A DNA stretch of 64,000 nt from Linum tenue (lineage: Eukaryota; Streptophyta; Magnoliopsida; Malpighiales; Linaceae), in contig CAMGYJ010000004.1 of assembly GCA_946122785.1 (NCBI GenBank), positions 12,918,150 through 12,982,149 on the forward strand, written 5' to 3'. The position numbers were made by a program, and so were the translations under genes. The notes under the pieces are model-generated. The model was not told where the DNA came from. It saw only the letters and a program-made list of their open reading frames with translations, and made no database searches. Positions 1 to 10,697 of the stretch are shown one piece after another. Every line of letters starts with the position of its first letter. The stretch's first letter is position 1.

Positions 1-2
1 AG

Positions 3-479
3 TTTGGCGGTGGCGGTTACAATGGTGCTCTACCCTTTGGACCTCCCATTACTCGCTATCTGCATCGCTTAGGGATAGATCTCCGGGATAAGGTGGCTGT
101 GTGCAACGTTCATGAGGACTTGCGTCCCAATCATGTTCTCGTTCGCCTTGATGCCGACGTGGGCCGCCGTAAGCTCGTCTCTGGCTCAGGGGGAGACACT
201 GCCCACTGCCCCATTTTCTCTCCTGCTGATCCCATCCCTGACAGCCTTCTTCCCGCTCTAACTCAAGCTGCTGTCTCAGCTATAGATGGTGAGGTCAAAC
301 AAAGAAGGGAAACTGGTAGTGGAAAGACTACTAGTCTCCTGGTCTGCAAAGAACGGTTGGAACTCATGGAGTTTGATGAAGCAAGGCCTGCTCCAGACGA
401 CTTTGACCCAATCACTCCTGACTCGAGCTCTGATGATGAAATCTCAGACTATGAGTCACCTCCTGGTTATCCTTTCTAG
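3..479 (+). CDS. 3' part of a retroelement ORF (putative plant transposon protein type)
   Basis: The reading frame is open from base 3 at the window edge to the stop at 479, so the N-terminus lies outside the window. The stretch ALPFGPPITRYLHRLG resembles the 'LPFG..ITR.L...G' signature of the putative plant transposon protein domain found in gag-like ORFs of large plant retroelements. The tail is acidic (DDFDPITPDSSSDDE). The function of this domain family is not established. A purine tract and an LTR-like block follow at about 774-1600, so this is probably the last coding part of a retroelement. The family match is from memory of the motif, and a chance ORF is the alternative. Confidence 0.5.
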   Translation, partial: FGGGGYNGALPFGPPITRYLHRLGIDLRDKVAVCNVHEDLRPNHVLVRLDADVGRRKLVSGSGGDTAHCPIFSPADPIPDSLLPALTQAAVSAIDGEVKQRRETGSGKTTSLLVCKERLELMEFDEARPAPDDFDPITPDSSSDDEISDYESPPGYPF

Positions 480-785
480 AGATTCAATGGTGGTACTTAG
501 GGGGAGTCACAAGCTGACTAGGGAAGTCTGGTAGTTCGTTTAAGTCTGTGTTTGAATGGAGTCAGTATTGAGTCAGTGTTCTTATTGATGTTCTTGTTGA
601 TCGATTGTTGATTTGAATTTCGAAGCTTGTAGTTCGGTTGAAATAATTAATCAGGAATAAAAACTTCCCTTGTCACATTGGCCAGCACTTTTGCATAAGA
701 ACAGACTGCACCAAAAGTTTGTTGAGTGTGTGCAGGAAAGAAACCAGTGCAGTGGGAAGAGCCATTGACAAGCTTAGGGGGAGCA

Positions 786-1600
786 TGTTATGGGAAGCTC
801 GTCAATGAGGAAAGAATCAACAAATCAAATCAAGACCAAGATGGAAAGTCTCAAAGAAGGAAACCTGGAGCTAAATCACAGCAATTCAAACATCAATCAG
901 ACAACGACTACTTTGAAGAGAGCAGACTATATAACCATGAGGTTGAGAAATGTAGCAGCATGGTTTTCGGGCAAATCAAAAGAACAGAGTGCTTAGTGAA
1001 AAAAGTCAGACTTTTGATAGAAAACTGGGTTGCTAATCGGAGAGAATAGCTAGTAGTGCTGAGTGAACAATCGGGGAGATTAGTTCTCAGCTTTGGGGTT
1101 AGGACGATAGGCAGGGAGCTGTTCATCCTAAACTCTGTCCTTGTAATCACGATCAAGGCAACGATCTAGTAGATTCGTAGGAATCCTCAAGAGGAGTGGT
1201 TCCTACCGTGGATTAGTCGATATTGGGATTCTTTTCTCCCAATATCGGATACCACGTAAAAACTGTGGCGTTGTGTCTGTGATCTTCAATTTCGAGCTGT
1301 GGTGTAGTCTCTGCTTGTGTGTTTGTTTTTCTTGTTCAGGTACAGGGAAATCGTCGAAGCAGGGAAGGGAACTCGATTGAAGAAGAGAAGCAGTAGACAG
1401 GCCTAAGGAAGTTTTGACAGGGCTTAAGCCCAGCTTACCAGAGAACCAACAAGTGGGCTTCAAGCCCAAAGTTGCTTTAGCTAATTATATTTTCGTCTGG
1501 TGTTTATTGTTGATTATTTTCAATATTCATTTCGTGCACAAAATCGAAACACCTTCTCAGAACTGTGTTCCTTCACTCGATCACCAACTGTGTCGATTAG
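786..1600 (+). mobile_element. LTR-like block with preceding polypurine tract
   Basis: A purine tract, TTAGGGGGAGCA (774-785), is directly followed by TGTTATGGG, the arrangement expected at the start of a Ty1/copia-type 3' LTR. Further in, around 1210-1290, are GTGGATTAGTC and ACCACGTAAA, which resemble the R/U5 start of plant copia LTRs. The right boundary is not certain: no clear terminal CA with a matching target duplication was found, so 1600 is approximate. No protease, integrase or reverse transcriptase is visible here. The pairing of copia-like LTR features with a gypsy/Athila-like upstream ORF suggests a non-autonomous or chimeric element. Confidence 0.45.
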
Positions 1601-1689
1601 GGTTTTTGTAGGAAACAAAATTCTTCAGTTCAAGCGGAGAAGAAGAAGCTCGTTGGTCTCGCGCTCGACCCACTCACATAAATGAGTTT

Positions 1690-2345
1690 TTCTAATAAAA
1701 AATATCTTCATCAATAGTTTTGGATTTTCAGTGGTGTATTACAGCTTATAAACTGAGTAGTTTACATGACTTTGTGGGAATACAATGATTATTCTTGAAA
1801 GTGACGTGCAAAATTTTATTTCAAAACATAAAAACAATCAATGGTCTAGTTACGTGTGATGCAAATTGATTGTAGGAATCCTCCAATAATATATGATAGA
1901 GTTTTGTGAGTTTTTCTTCATTTCAAATTTCCTGCAACGAGAGTGAAAGTAAAAAAGATATTTTTGTCTTTACAATTAATTATTTATCTCATATAAAAAA
2001 TATCAATATGAGAATTCGAACCCATATCTCTTAAAAAAGACAACAATCACAATCACAACCAATCGTGCAATAGTTTTAAGCTAGGCAAGTAGAAGATTTC
2101 AACTCCGATATCAATCCATGATGAATAGAATGGAGTTCAATAAATGGAGTTGTAGAAGGAGGATTAGAGATTGAATTTTTGATTGAAACATATGCCTCTT
2201 GAGATAAAAATTTGGTTGTACAACGGAGAGTGGTGACTATTGGACCTTTAGGTTTATGGTTTTTGCATCTAGGTCGATTCTTTATTCAACCTACTGTAAC
2301 TTATAGATAAGGAGTGTCTAATTTTGTGCCTTATTACTTCGATCG
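1690..2345. other. AT-rich intergenic stretch, no gene seen
   Basis: No long reading frame, exon series, tandem repeat or clear transposon end is visible here. Confidence 0.5.
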
Positions 2346-2852
2346 AATCTATTAGCATATTAGAGGTAACCCTAATTTTGTCGTTTGCTCTCAAGTTTTA
2401 TTGGTCCCCTCTTAACTGAGTTGTTAGTATATAGTTGACTTGAATCAACAACTCTCCATTTCTTTTTGATTAGTGACATATTGTTCCTAAAAGGAGAGCA
2501 TTGAACCCTTTATGTAGAATTGTGAGGTTTAAGATTGAGTTTCAAGCTATCTATGGGTCGTGTGGGAATTCCCGTGAGCTTTTGTACTTTATCTTTGTTG
2601 ATAATCAACTAACCAATAGCATTTTAATTGGGGCTTAATTATCGATCATTATAAAAATGAAATCAATGATACATTTTTATATTTTATATTCTTATTTCTC
2701 CGAAAGTTCGACATATATATTTTTTCTTTATGTATCATCTCGATCGAAGAATTGCCAATAAAATTAAACAGGTTGATAGACTTAAATGTAACATAAAAAA
2801 TACAAATAATGAAATATGAACATTCCGGCCAACGGGCCGGGTTATAAGCTAG
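2346..2852 (+). mobile_element. Small non-autonomous Helitron (3' end clear, 5' end tentative)
   Basis: The 3' end is canonical: a hairpin with a 6-bp perfect stem (CCGGCC-AACG-GGCCGG, 2824-2839), then GTTATAAG and CTAG at 2849-2852, followed by host T. A possible 5' end is TCTATTAGCATATTAGAGG preceded by A at about 2346. The interior has no coding capacity. The hairpin and CTAG closely match other Helitron ends in this window (about 47271 and, inverted, 42380), so they form a local family. The 5' boundary is a guess. Confidence 0.55.
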
Positions 2853-2975
2853 TATAAGAAAATATAATACTTTTGTAAGGAAACATATATTTAATGTTGT
2901 AAGTGAATAACCAAACATTATTGGCTAATAGATGCACTAAAGATTTTATTAACATAAAAGTGAGTAATAAATGAA

Positions 2976-3659
2976 AGTCTTTCTCTGGCAGATTTTCCAC
3001 CACATTCTTCCTCCTACGGAAGCTCTGGTTGAGAAGGATGTTTAAGTGCTACCTAAATGTCCAGTATGCTTTGCAAATTTGGAGACAATGGAGCACCTCT
3101 TTCTAGAGTGCCCATTGCCCAATCGCGAGGACAATTTTGGATCATTCTGGTTTAGAGCATCTTGGCCAAGGTCTTCCTATCCAAACTTTTCATTTGTTCC
3201 TTAAGAAATTGTTGGGCCTCCTCAATCAACCCCATCAAAGCATGGTCTTTGTAGCAGTGCTCTGGGGGATTTAGAGATCCAGAAATTGGGTTGCTTTTAA
3301 AGGTAAGCAATTTCGGGTCCAATCTTTGATGCGGCAGTATGAGCAACAACTGTTGGAATGGATTGGCTTACCAGCAGACAGAATGGTCCTGCCTCCCATT
3401 CCCCAAGTGGGGAGCGTGTCATCGGGTGAGCCAACCTCGATCATTTGCATGTGGAATGGGGCGACGAGGAAGGGATCTCACGTGGATGGTTCTAAAAGAC
3501 CAAAGTGAGTAGGCCATTTGATAGCTAATAAGGCACTTTTTTTTTGTATCCGACAACATGTTGTTCCTTTAATTTTTTAACCTGGTTGCATCCTAGGGTG
3601 TAATTTGTTCGATCTCTTCTTCAATCAATATATGATTATCTTTTGTAAAAAAAACATAA
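2976..3659 (+). mobile_element. 5'-truncated LINE (non-LTR retrotransposon) copy
   Basis: The 11-bp duplication TAATAAATGAA flanks the block at 2965-2975 and 3660-3670, and the right end is A-rich, as for target-primed insertion. Translation gives a reverse-transcriptase zinc-binding domain: KVFLWQIFHHILPPTEALVE, then a C-P-V-C, H-L-F-L-E-C-P pattern, and further on the start of a plant LINE RNase H-like region (ICMWNGATRKGSH). An in-frame stop after LVEKDV and further frame changes make it dead. Only the last ~0.7 kb of the element is present. Confidence 0.75.
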
Positions 3660-3670
3660 TAATAAATGAA

Positions 3671-4200
3671 GGAAATTACCTCTAATTGAAAGAATGGAGA
3701 AATGATTAAGCTATAAGATAAATATAAATAAGTATATAAGAAAATAGAGATAAAGTTGATCAAGAACAAGACGTGATAAATAAGATCCACCTCCTTTGGG
3801 AATGGGGCAAATCATGAACCAAATAATTTTGAGTTCGAAATATGGTTGAGTTAGAAATGGTTTTCAAATATATTCTGATATCAATTCCCGACCATAAAGC
3901 TAATAAATTAGTTTATAATTATCGAATATTTCCCCCTCTTTTTTCACATAAAGTATAAAAAATTATGCATGGTTTGATGTTATATATCCTCAAAAGTTGA
4001 AGTTACTATGACAACACCCCCACATAGGTAAGCAAATACAAGAACTACAATTCTATTTGAACAAGAAAATCAAACGCGCCATATGGAACTTTAGGCAAAA
4101 TCAACATAAAGACACTAGAACCAAAAGCAGAGGACATTTTTTCTTCACTCATACATTTAACCTCAGCCCTAACTTGTTTCACCAACCAGTCCAGTCTACA
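3671..4200. other. Intergenic, no gene seen
   Basis: AT-rich sequence without a convincing reading frame or transposon end. Confidence 0.4.
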
Positions 4201-4204
4201 CCCT

Positions 4205-4402
4205 TCATAGCACCTTCATGAACAATGGACTTCTGCAAAACACACATTTAACCGAGCTTATATATCCCCGTTTCGACAATTCACCTCTGGTTTGTATGTG
4301 GTTTAGCAGTATCATCCACATCACAAACCAATTTTTAGAAGTACCAGGAACTTTCCATATAAGCATATTATACCATTCAACCTTGGACTGTCGCGGCTGC
4401 AT
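4205..4402 (-). pseudogene. Reverse-transcriptase zinc-binding fragment (LINE remnant)
   Basis: The minus-strand peptide has W-Y-N-M-L-I-W-K-V-P, then WFVMWMILLNHIQTRGEL, then C-V-F-C. This matches the layout of the zinc-binding domain at the end of plant LINE reverse transcriptases (W..LIW, F..W......L.TR..L, C..C). It is a short, isolated remnant with no surrounding RT or endonuclease, unrelated in orientation to the LINE copy at 2976-3659. Confidence 0.55.
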
Positions 4403-4659
4403 CCAAAACCAAAACCCTTTCTATGAAGAACTTAGCTGAACTGACATTGAAACCTGCTGCAAGAAAGGATCCGAGGATACCATGTACTTGAGGTCGAGTT
4501 CTGAGAAGTTTTAACCAATTCCAGGATCCACTTTCTCCTTCAAATAGCCAAATATCCCTGCCCTTCAGTCTATAAAGTCAAGATTTTATGACATTGCTAA
4601 GTGCATAGCATTGCAAAGCCAGAAAACTCATAGTAAAGCTAAAATGATGCATTTACATC

Positions 4660-4860
4660 TAAAGTAAAACCAAAGTCAGATTTCAGGGGATGCTCTGGAC
4701 TGTCGAGCTAATGCACGTTCTTTTGCTACATAATCCACTTAACTACTGCAATTGATAACCCATCTTCTCGACCCATTCTGATCAACAGACGCAATGTGTG
4801 CAACCGACGACAAGCTTTTACCAAAGGAACCAAGCCGATGAAAAGCATAGAAAATAGCGT
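4660..4860 (-). pseudogene. Decayed duplicate of the F-box gene 3' end
   Basis: Two blocks repeat the 3' coding part of the neighbouring F-box gene with many substitutions. GGGGATGCTCTGGACT (about 4686) corresponds to GGGGATACTCTAGATT (4938), and GCAATGTGTGCAACCGACGACA (about 4790) corresponds to the segment at about 5188. The intervening ~150 bp present in the intact gene is missing. It is best read as a truncated tandem duplicate with no coding potential. Confidence 0.6.
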
Positions 4861-4914
4861 ACTGATCTTGACAGCACACTACCAGATGAAGGTCAATGAT
4901 GAATCCATAAACAT

Positions 4915-6306
4915 CTACATTATAACAAAGTCGATTGCAGGGGATACTCTAGATTTGAACTCCCGAGCCTGTTGTTTTGCTACGTAACCTACCTTATTAT
5001 TGCAATGAACGACGATTCTCTCGAGCCCCACGAAGTACCCAAGCACATACTGCACAAAGTGGGAATCAGTCCAACAACCACGAAACCCACTAATTTCCAC
5101 CACTCTGATGCTCTCCCTACTTACTCTGTCCACATTTGGATGTTGTAATATGATCCTTTCCTGTTCGAATCTTTTGAATGACAGTCGCAGTGTGTGCAAT
5201 CGAGGACAAGCGTTTATCAGCGCGATCAAGCGGATAACGTTGCTGAAGACACCGCCTTCTGTTTCAACCTCCAGCACCTCGAGACGGGTGAATTCAACTA
5301 CATTGGGAAACCACGAGCCTTCCGACTCTACTCGCATCGCAAGAGCCGCCAACTGAGCAGCATGGCTGGAGATGAAAGCAAATGTAACATCGTCTTCCCT
5401 AATGTTGATCCTCAAATCCACCAGAGTAGCAAATTTCTCCATACGTAGTTCCATCGGCTGATAATAACCCAAGCCCAAGAGCGTGAAGTGGGTGAGCGAT
5501 GGGACATCAGCTATCTCCAAGGACTTTAGAAGCCTGCAGTCCCTCAGTTCCAAGCGCTTCAATGCAGCAGCAGCAGCAGCAGCAGCAGCAGGAATACTGA
5601 GAGTTACTAGTGAATCTGACATGGTTACAGCTAGCTCTTCGAGGTGAGGGCAATTAGAGATCAAGTGTTGAATCGTCTCGTCGTCGACGTCGACATGACT
5701 AAATCGCAATGATCTCAGGGGCTTGATCTCGGACAACCCAGTTGGGGTTTTGATGTGATTCGCACAGGGGAAAACGTAGTTGTGGTGGTAGTATCGGCAC
5801 GAAACGAAGGAGAGGTCGAGAGACTCGACCCTTTTCGACAATGCGAACTTGACCCATGAATCAACATCCCCATTGGAACAGCATTGATTCGCCAATTGGA
5901 ATGAAACCCTAAACTTTTTCAATTGTTGTTTTGGGATTGGGGAGGAGGCATCGTCGTTTCGCTGCTGCCTTGCTACAAACCGCTTGATCCATTCTCTGAA
6001 CTGGGTCCTTCTCTTCGTCGATAGGTTTGTTTCGTCGAAATCCAGCTTTGTGACGGCCGATTCCCATAGATTTGCCCAGCTTCTTGAGAGTATTGAAGTC
6101 TTGACCGCATCCTTGAAGGGCAAGAGAGACAGAATGATACGCTGGGTTTCCCCTGGTAATTCGTTAAGCCTATCTTTCTCTTCTACTTCTATCTTCGCTT
6201 TCTTGGCTTTCTGTTGTGAACAAGCAGAGTCGGCGGAGGACGCCATGGCGCTCTGCCGTTTTCCTTCTTCACTCTGTTCCTTTCTCTTTTTATATGCCGG
6301 ATCCAC
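4915..6306 (-). CDS. F-box/LRR (FBD-type) protein
   Basis: A single-exon ORF of 463 codons. Residues ~45-85 form an F-box (DRLNELPGETQRIILSLLP, then LSRSWANLWESAV), which binds SKP1 and makes the protein a candidate substrate receptor of an SCF ubiquitin ligase. It is followed by degenerate leucine-rich repeats (LRSLRFSHVDVDDETIQHL, CPHLEELAVT, LKRLELRDC) and a C-terminal FBD-like region (VRVVEISGFRG, then YVLGYFVGLERIVVHCNN). The first ATG lies next to TATAAAAAG inside its own codons, so the ATG at 6246 (context GCCATGG, protein MASSADSACS) is a strong alternative start. A (GCT)n tract gives a run of eight or more alanines near residue 240. The target is unknown. F-box/FBD genes form large, fast-evolving plant families. 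Confidence 0.85.
   Translation of the reverse strand: MDPAYKKRKEQSEEGKRQSAMASSADSACSQQKAKKAKIEVEEKDRLNELPGETQRIILSLLPFKDAVKTSILSRSWANLWESAVTKLDFDETNLSTKRRTQFREWIKRFVARQQRNDDASSPIPKQQLKKFRVSFQLANQCCSNGDVDSWVKFALSKRVESLDLSFVSCRYYHHNYVFPCANHIKTPTGLSEIKPLRSLRFSHVDVDDETIQHLISNCPHLEELAVTMSDSLVTLSIPAAAAAAAAALKRLELRDCRLLKSLEIADVPSLTHFTLLGLGYYQPMELRMEKFATLVDLRINIREDDVTFAFISSHAAQLAALAMRVESEGSWFPNVVEFTRLEVLEVETEGGVFSNVIRLIALINACPRLHTLRLSFKRFEQERIILQHPNVDRVSRESIRVVEISGFRGCWTDSHFVQYVLGYFVGLERIVVHCNNKVGYVAKQQAREFKSRVSPAIDFVIM
5563..5592. repeat. CAG trinucleotide microsatellite coding polyalanine
   Basis: About nine CAG/GCA units on the plus strand, read as GCT codons (alanine) by the F-box gene on the minus strand, between two LRR-like segments. 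Such tracts change length easily, so allelic polyalanine variation is likely. Confidence 0.85.
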
Positions 6307-6378
6307 CCTATTCCTACTTCCTAGTATGTTTAGGAATTATTTAATTAATTTTTATATTCGTTTGCTCATTGTAAACTT

Positions 6379-7063
6379 ACATGCCGTTTGGTATAAATGA
6401 ATTTCATAAATTTTGAGAAATTCATTTTAAAATGAAAATTTTTTGGGTTTGGTATTTAAAAGAATTCATTTTCAATTCTAAATTTTGAATTATACGGAAT
6501 TGGAACTAGTTATAGCAATTCCTAAGAATTGAGATGGAATTTTCAAATGAATTTCACAAGTATTTACTAATTATAATAAAATGACATAATTATTTCCATT
6601 TATTAACTAAATTACTTCTACAAATATTATTTGGCGTCAACTCAACAGTATGTGAAACGTCGACAAGAATTTGATTGCAACGCCAGTAGCACATGGTTAT
6701 TTGATATTTATGCTTCAATTGTATCACTACGTTGAGAAAACACAATTAGAGTGCAGGGTTCATCGATAAAATATTTAAAAAAGAACTAATGAATAGAATA
6801 GAAACACATAAGAACACTTCTGATATTCTACTTATAGGACCAATAGCATTTTTAGAAGATGGATTACAATGAATATTGTTTATGCAGGAAATTAATAAGG
6901 ATGTAGTCGAAACTTTTAGTTTAATTCCATTCAAACGTATGTCAAACATGGTTTGGAATTAAATTCATTATTTTTAAAGATTTGAATATCACGTACCAAA
7001 CGCAGGATGGTAATTCATTTTAAAATGAAATGAATTCTCGATTCATTTGGTACCAAACGATCT
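6379..7063. mobile_element. MITE-like element with inverted CGTTTGGTA ends
   Basis: The left end reads CCGTTTGGTATAAATGAATT and the right end, reversed, CGTTTGGTACCAAATGAAT. Both ends also carry AATTCATTTTAAAATGAA. The core is AT-rich without a recognisable transposase. No target duplication could be fixed, so the superfamily is undecided. Confidence 0.4.
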
Positions 7064-7107
7064 GCTAATTTCAATATATTTCGAGGAAATAAATTTCATA
7101 TCACTCG

Positions 7108-7330
7108 TTACCATCCTGGTATAGTGGTATCACCTTTATTTTTAGGGTTATAGGTATAATATACCCCTATACTATGTCGTTTTATCAAACATGCCCCTTT
7201 ATTATTTTTTACATCTAACATGCCCCTGTACTTTGGAAAAATTATCAAACATGCCCTTCTATTAAAATTTCTATTGAAAAAATTGTCAATCATGGTTGAA
7301 CCGAGAATAAGACGACCCAACATCGCCTAT
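7108..7330. other. Remnant with repeated CAAACATGCCCC motif
   Basis: Three copies of a segment containing ATCAAACATGCCC or ATCTAACATGCCC occur about 40 bp apart. This style resembles one terminal region of a non-autonomous DNA transposon. No partner end was found. Confidence 0.3.
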
Positions 7331-7405
7331 TTTTTTTTTTAAATGTCTACCTAAATTTTATATGGTTATGCACTAAATCCGCTTGTTTCCTAGTATGTTT
7401 CATAA

Positions 7406-8261
7406 GGGGTACGGCTCAAGTTGGTTATGCACCCATCAATAACCAAATCTGGACCATTCATTTAGAAAATCCCGATATAAGGATGGAGAATTAAAGGTCA
7501 TTTTTATTTTCACTAGCTTTCTTAATTGACTCATATCTTTTTCGTTTTAACTCGGATTTTAATTTTTTTTGCACAGATGGAACGAGTTCATCGTGCTCTA
7601 CAAAATGAGATTAATTTTCAATATTTTTTTAGGAAAACAAATTCTGCATCTCGGTACCAACTGCATACCATATGGTATTTTCTTCGTTTTTAATTCGTTT
7701 TTTAAAACATTTGCACAGTAGGGACGAGTTCATCATGATCTATTGTATCTACAAATTTCTGGGTGAACAAATTACAAGAACAAAAAATACCACACAATAC
7801 CATACAATACCACCTTGGTACGGGGTGGTATCTTATGGTATCTTATGGTATACAATGTTCAAAGTCGTAAATGACAATTAATATACTTCTACTATCATGT
7901 ATTCAACCATCCTACAGTTTTGGTTTGTGTCATACCACCATGGTACGCTTTTCAAACCATAGGTATGCTCTTATTTCAATACCAGTCAATACCATATAGT
8001 ATAGACTAGTAAAAAATGGCTCAATTTTTTTTGTTCGAAATATATATCAAAGTGGATATCATTTTGAAAAGCACAATTAATCTGATATAACTGTGCAAAA
8101 AAAATTAAATTTCGACTTAAAACGAGTGAGAAATCGTCCGTCAAAGATTAAAGAGGGGAAAATTAAAAGCTTTCCAGGAGAGAGAGGATGCTGATGTCAT
8201 GCTGATGTGGGCGGGCTACTCATAGTTACTCACCATAAGGTTACTGACCTGATCCGTTCCC
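7406..8261 (+). mobile_element. Non-autonomous TIR element, tandem copy A
   Basis: This block and the next (8266-9140) are roughly 90-95% identical over their length. Each starts with GG(G)(T)ACGGCTCAAGTT and ends with GGTTACTGACCTGATCCGTTCC. The reversed end, GGAACGGATCAGGTCAGTAACC, resembles the start, giving imperfect terminal inverted repeats of MULE style. The interior holds many short ACCATATGGTAT-type palindromes and no coding frame. Copy A lacks the short segment AGGGTGCATAACCATGGG present in copy B and has an extra CTTATGGTAT unit. Confidence 0.55.
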
Positions 8262-8265
8262 TTAG

Positions 8266-9140
8266 GTAACGGCTCAAGTTAGGGTGCATAACCATGGGTT
8301 ATGCACCCATCAATAACCAAATCTGGACCCTTCATTTAGAAAATCCAGATCTGCGAATGGAGAATTAAAAACCATTTTTATTTTCACTAGCTTTCTTAAT
8401 TGACTCATATTATTTTCGTTTTAACTCGGATTTTAATTTTTTTGTTTTTGCATAGATGGAACGAGTTCAACGTGCTTTACAAAATGAGATCATTTTCAAT
8501 ATTTTTTGAGGAAAAAAAATTTTTGACCTCTCGGTACCAACTGCATACCATATGGTATCTTATTCTTTTTTAATTCGTTTTTGAAAACGTTTGCAAAGCA
8601 GGGACGAGTATATCATGATCTATTGGATCTACAAATTTCTGAGTGAACAAATTACAAGACCAAAAAATACCACACAATACCATACAATACCACCTTGGTA
8701 CAGGGTGGTATCTTATGGTATACAATGTTAAAAGCCGTAAATGACAATTAATATACTTCTACTATCATGTATTCAACCATCCTACAGTTTTGGTTTGTGT
8801 CATACCACCATGGTACGCTTTTCAAACCATAGGTATGCTGGTATGCTCTTATTTCAATACCAGTCAATACCATATGGTATAGACTGGTAAAAAATGGCTC
8901 AATTTGTTTTGTTCGAAAAATATATCAAAGTGGATATCATTTTGAAGAGCACAATTAATCTGATCTAACTGTGCAAAAAAAAAATTAAATTTCGACTTAA
9001 AACGAGTGAGAAATCGTCCGTCAAAAATTAAGGAGGGGAAAATTAAAGGCTTTCCAAAAGAGAGAGGATGTTGATGTCATGCTGATGTGTGCAGGTTACT
9101 CTTAGTTACTCACCATAAGGTTACTGACCTGATCCGTTCC
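8266..9140 (+). mobile_element. Non-autonomous TIR element, tandem copy B
   Basis: Second copy of the element described at 7406-8261, same orientation and separated from it by only a few bases. The head-to-tail arrangement could come from insertion of one copy at the end of another, or from unequal exchange. The right end abuts CTAGTGAAACC; no clear target duplication was seen. Confidence 0.55.
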
Positions 9141-9165
9141 CCCTAGTGAAACCACAAAAATCGGG

Positions 9166-10536
9166 AGCTACTAATTAACGTCCTAACTTTTTAAATTTGT
9201 CGCCCTAAAATTATCTAATCCGATAATTTTATCGCCAACTTATTCTCAATCCCTAACCAAGTTTCGCCCTATGATTCTTCCCGTCACTGCCGCGGGCCTT
9301 ACACTGCACCGCTTGAGGACATAGAAGAGAGGAAATAATCATGCCCCGCCGGGTACCTCTACTGTCGCTAGCCAACTGGTTCCGTCCCACCCACTGCCGC
9401 CGCCGCAAACCTCTGCTATAGCTGGGTTTAGGGATGACAAAAATACCCGTAACTGTGGATATCCATCCGAATCCGACCTAATCAGGTAGGGTAAAACCCG
9501 AACCCGGAGAACTTTTAGTGGGTACGGGTAAAACTCGAACCCGAATGTTACGGGTAATGGGTGGGCATGATTTCTCATTATCCAACCCGAACCCGCCCGA
9601 TTATACACATGCATATGTATTTTGTCTAGAAATAACCAATATTTTTCTCTAACATATTTTCTATCTAGCATATAAATATAATATTTTTATGAAATTGTGT
9701 TCTTTTAATTACTTTTCTTCATTAGAATTATTGTCGTACTTTTCGTCTTACATAACGTGAGAATACGTGTGAATATTAACATATTGGTTGGACTTATAAA
9801 GAGAAACTACTACCCATGGATAACCGTGGATACCCGAAACCCGAATGGGTACGGGCATGGTTTGATTTTTCTACCCATTTCTTATGTGCGTATGGGTATG
9901 GGTAAAACCCAAACTACTTTGGGTAGGGTAACAGATATGCACTATCCGTCCCCGAACCATTGTCATCCCTAACTAGGTTCTGCTCCGCCCTGCATTCCAA
10001 TCCACAACCGGAACTTGACCCGCATCCATGTACGACCCGCAACCAGTCCACAACGGTTCGGTTTGCTTGTTCTTCGTTCCTTCTCTAGACAGCGGCAGAG
10101 GGAGTTGGGTGTAAGCGACCGATTTGCTTCTTGCAACGGCGGATCATAGGTGGCGGGCTGACATATATAACGCAGCAAAGGTGAGGTGGAGGCAATTGAG
10201 TTTCGACAGAGTAGTTGGCGGCGGCGCTAGTCAATTTCTGGATGAAAGACGGGGAATTAAGGGGGTGGATCGACAATGGGGATGAATGAAGGGGAAGGGT
10301 GTCCATTTCGTTGAGTTTTGGTGGAGCAGAGGGCGGCGGCAATTGAGCTTTGGTGGAGCATAGGGCGGCGGCCGTAGTTGATGCCGGGAGGGAAGAAGGG
10401 GAAGCGGACGAGTCGACGATGGGGAAGAATGAAGAGGATGAGTTTGATTTTTAATTCAGGGGCAAAATTGTTCGTGCAATGATGCAATCTGGTTAGGGCG
10501 AATAATTCAAATTTTTAGTGCGTTAAATAGAAGTTC
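9166..10536. mobile_element. Degenerate TIR element interrupted by a hAT element
   Basis: The left end (TTAACGTCCTAA..., then TCGCCCTAA) and the right end reversed (TTAACGCACTAA..., then TCGCCCTAA) are imperfect inverted repeats of ~40 bp. Between them lie the hAT element at 9429-9971 and a GC-rich stretch (10060-10450) that may be captured gene sequence but shows no recognisable protein. No target duplication was found, so the call is tentative. Confidence 0.4.
9429..9971. mobile_element. Non-autonomous hAT element
   Basis: Ends are TAGGGATGACAA at the left and TTGTCATCCCTA at the right, a perfect 12-bp inverted repeat. The 8-bp flanks GCTGGGTT and ACTAGGTT match at 6 of 8 positions, fitting an aged hAT target duplication. 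The interior is made of variants of ACCCGAA and GGGTACGGGTA. It is a relative of the element at 31064-31641. Confidence 0.65.
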
Positions 10537-10697
10537 AGCAAAAAGCCACCTTTAGCAAATAGCAAAAGATTTATTTACAGGCAATTACCATTGTACCCTT
10601 ACCGAAATTCAAGGAGAAGGCAGCAAATTTAAAAAGAAGAAAAGTATATGAAAGTGTACTATATATTATTGGAGGATTTGATTTTGGTTGAGGCCTT

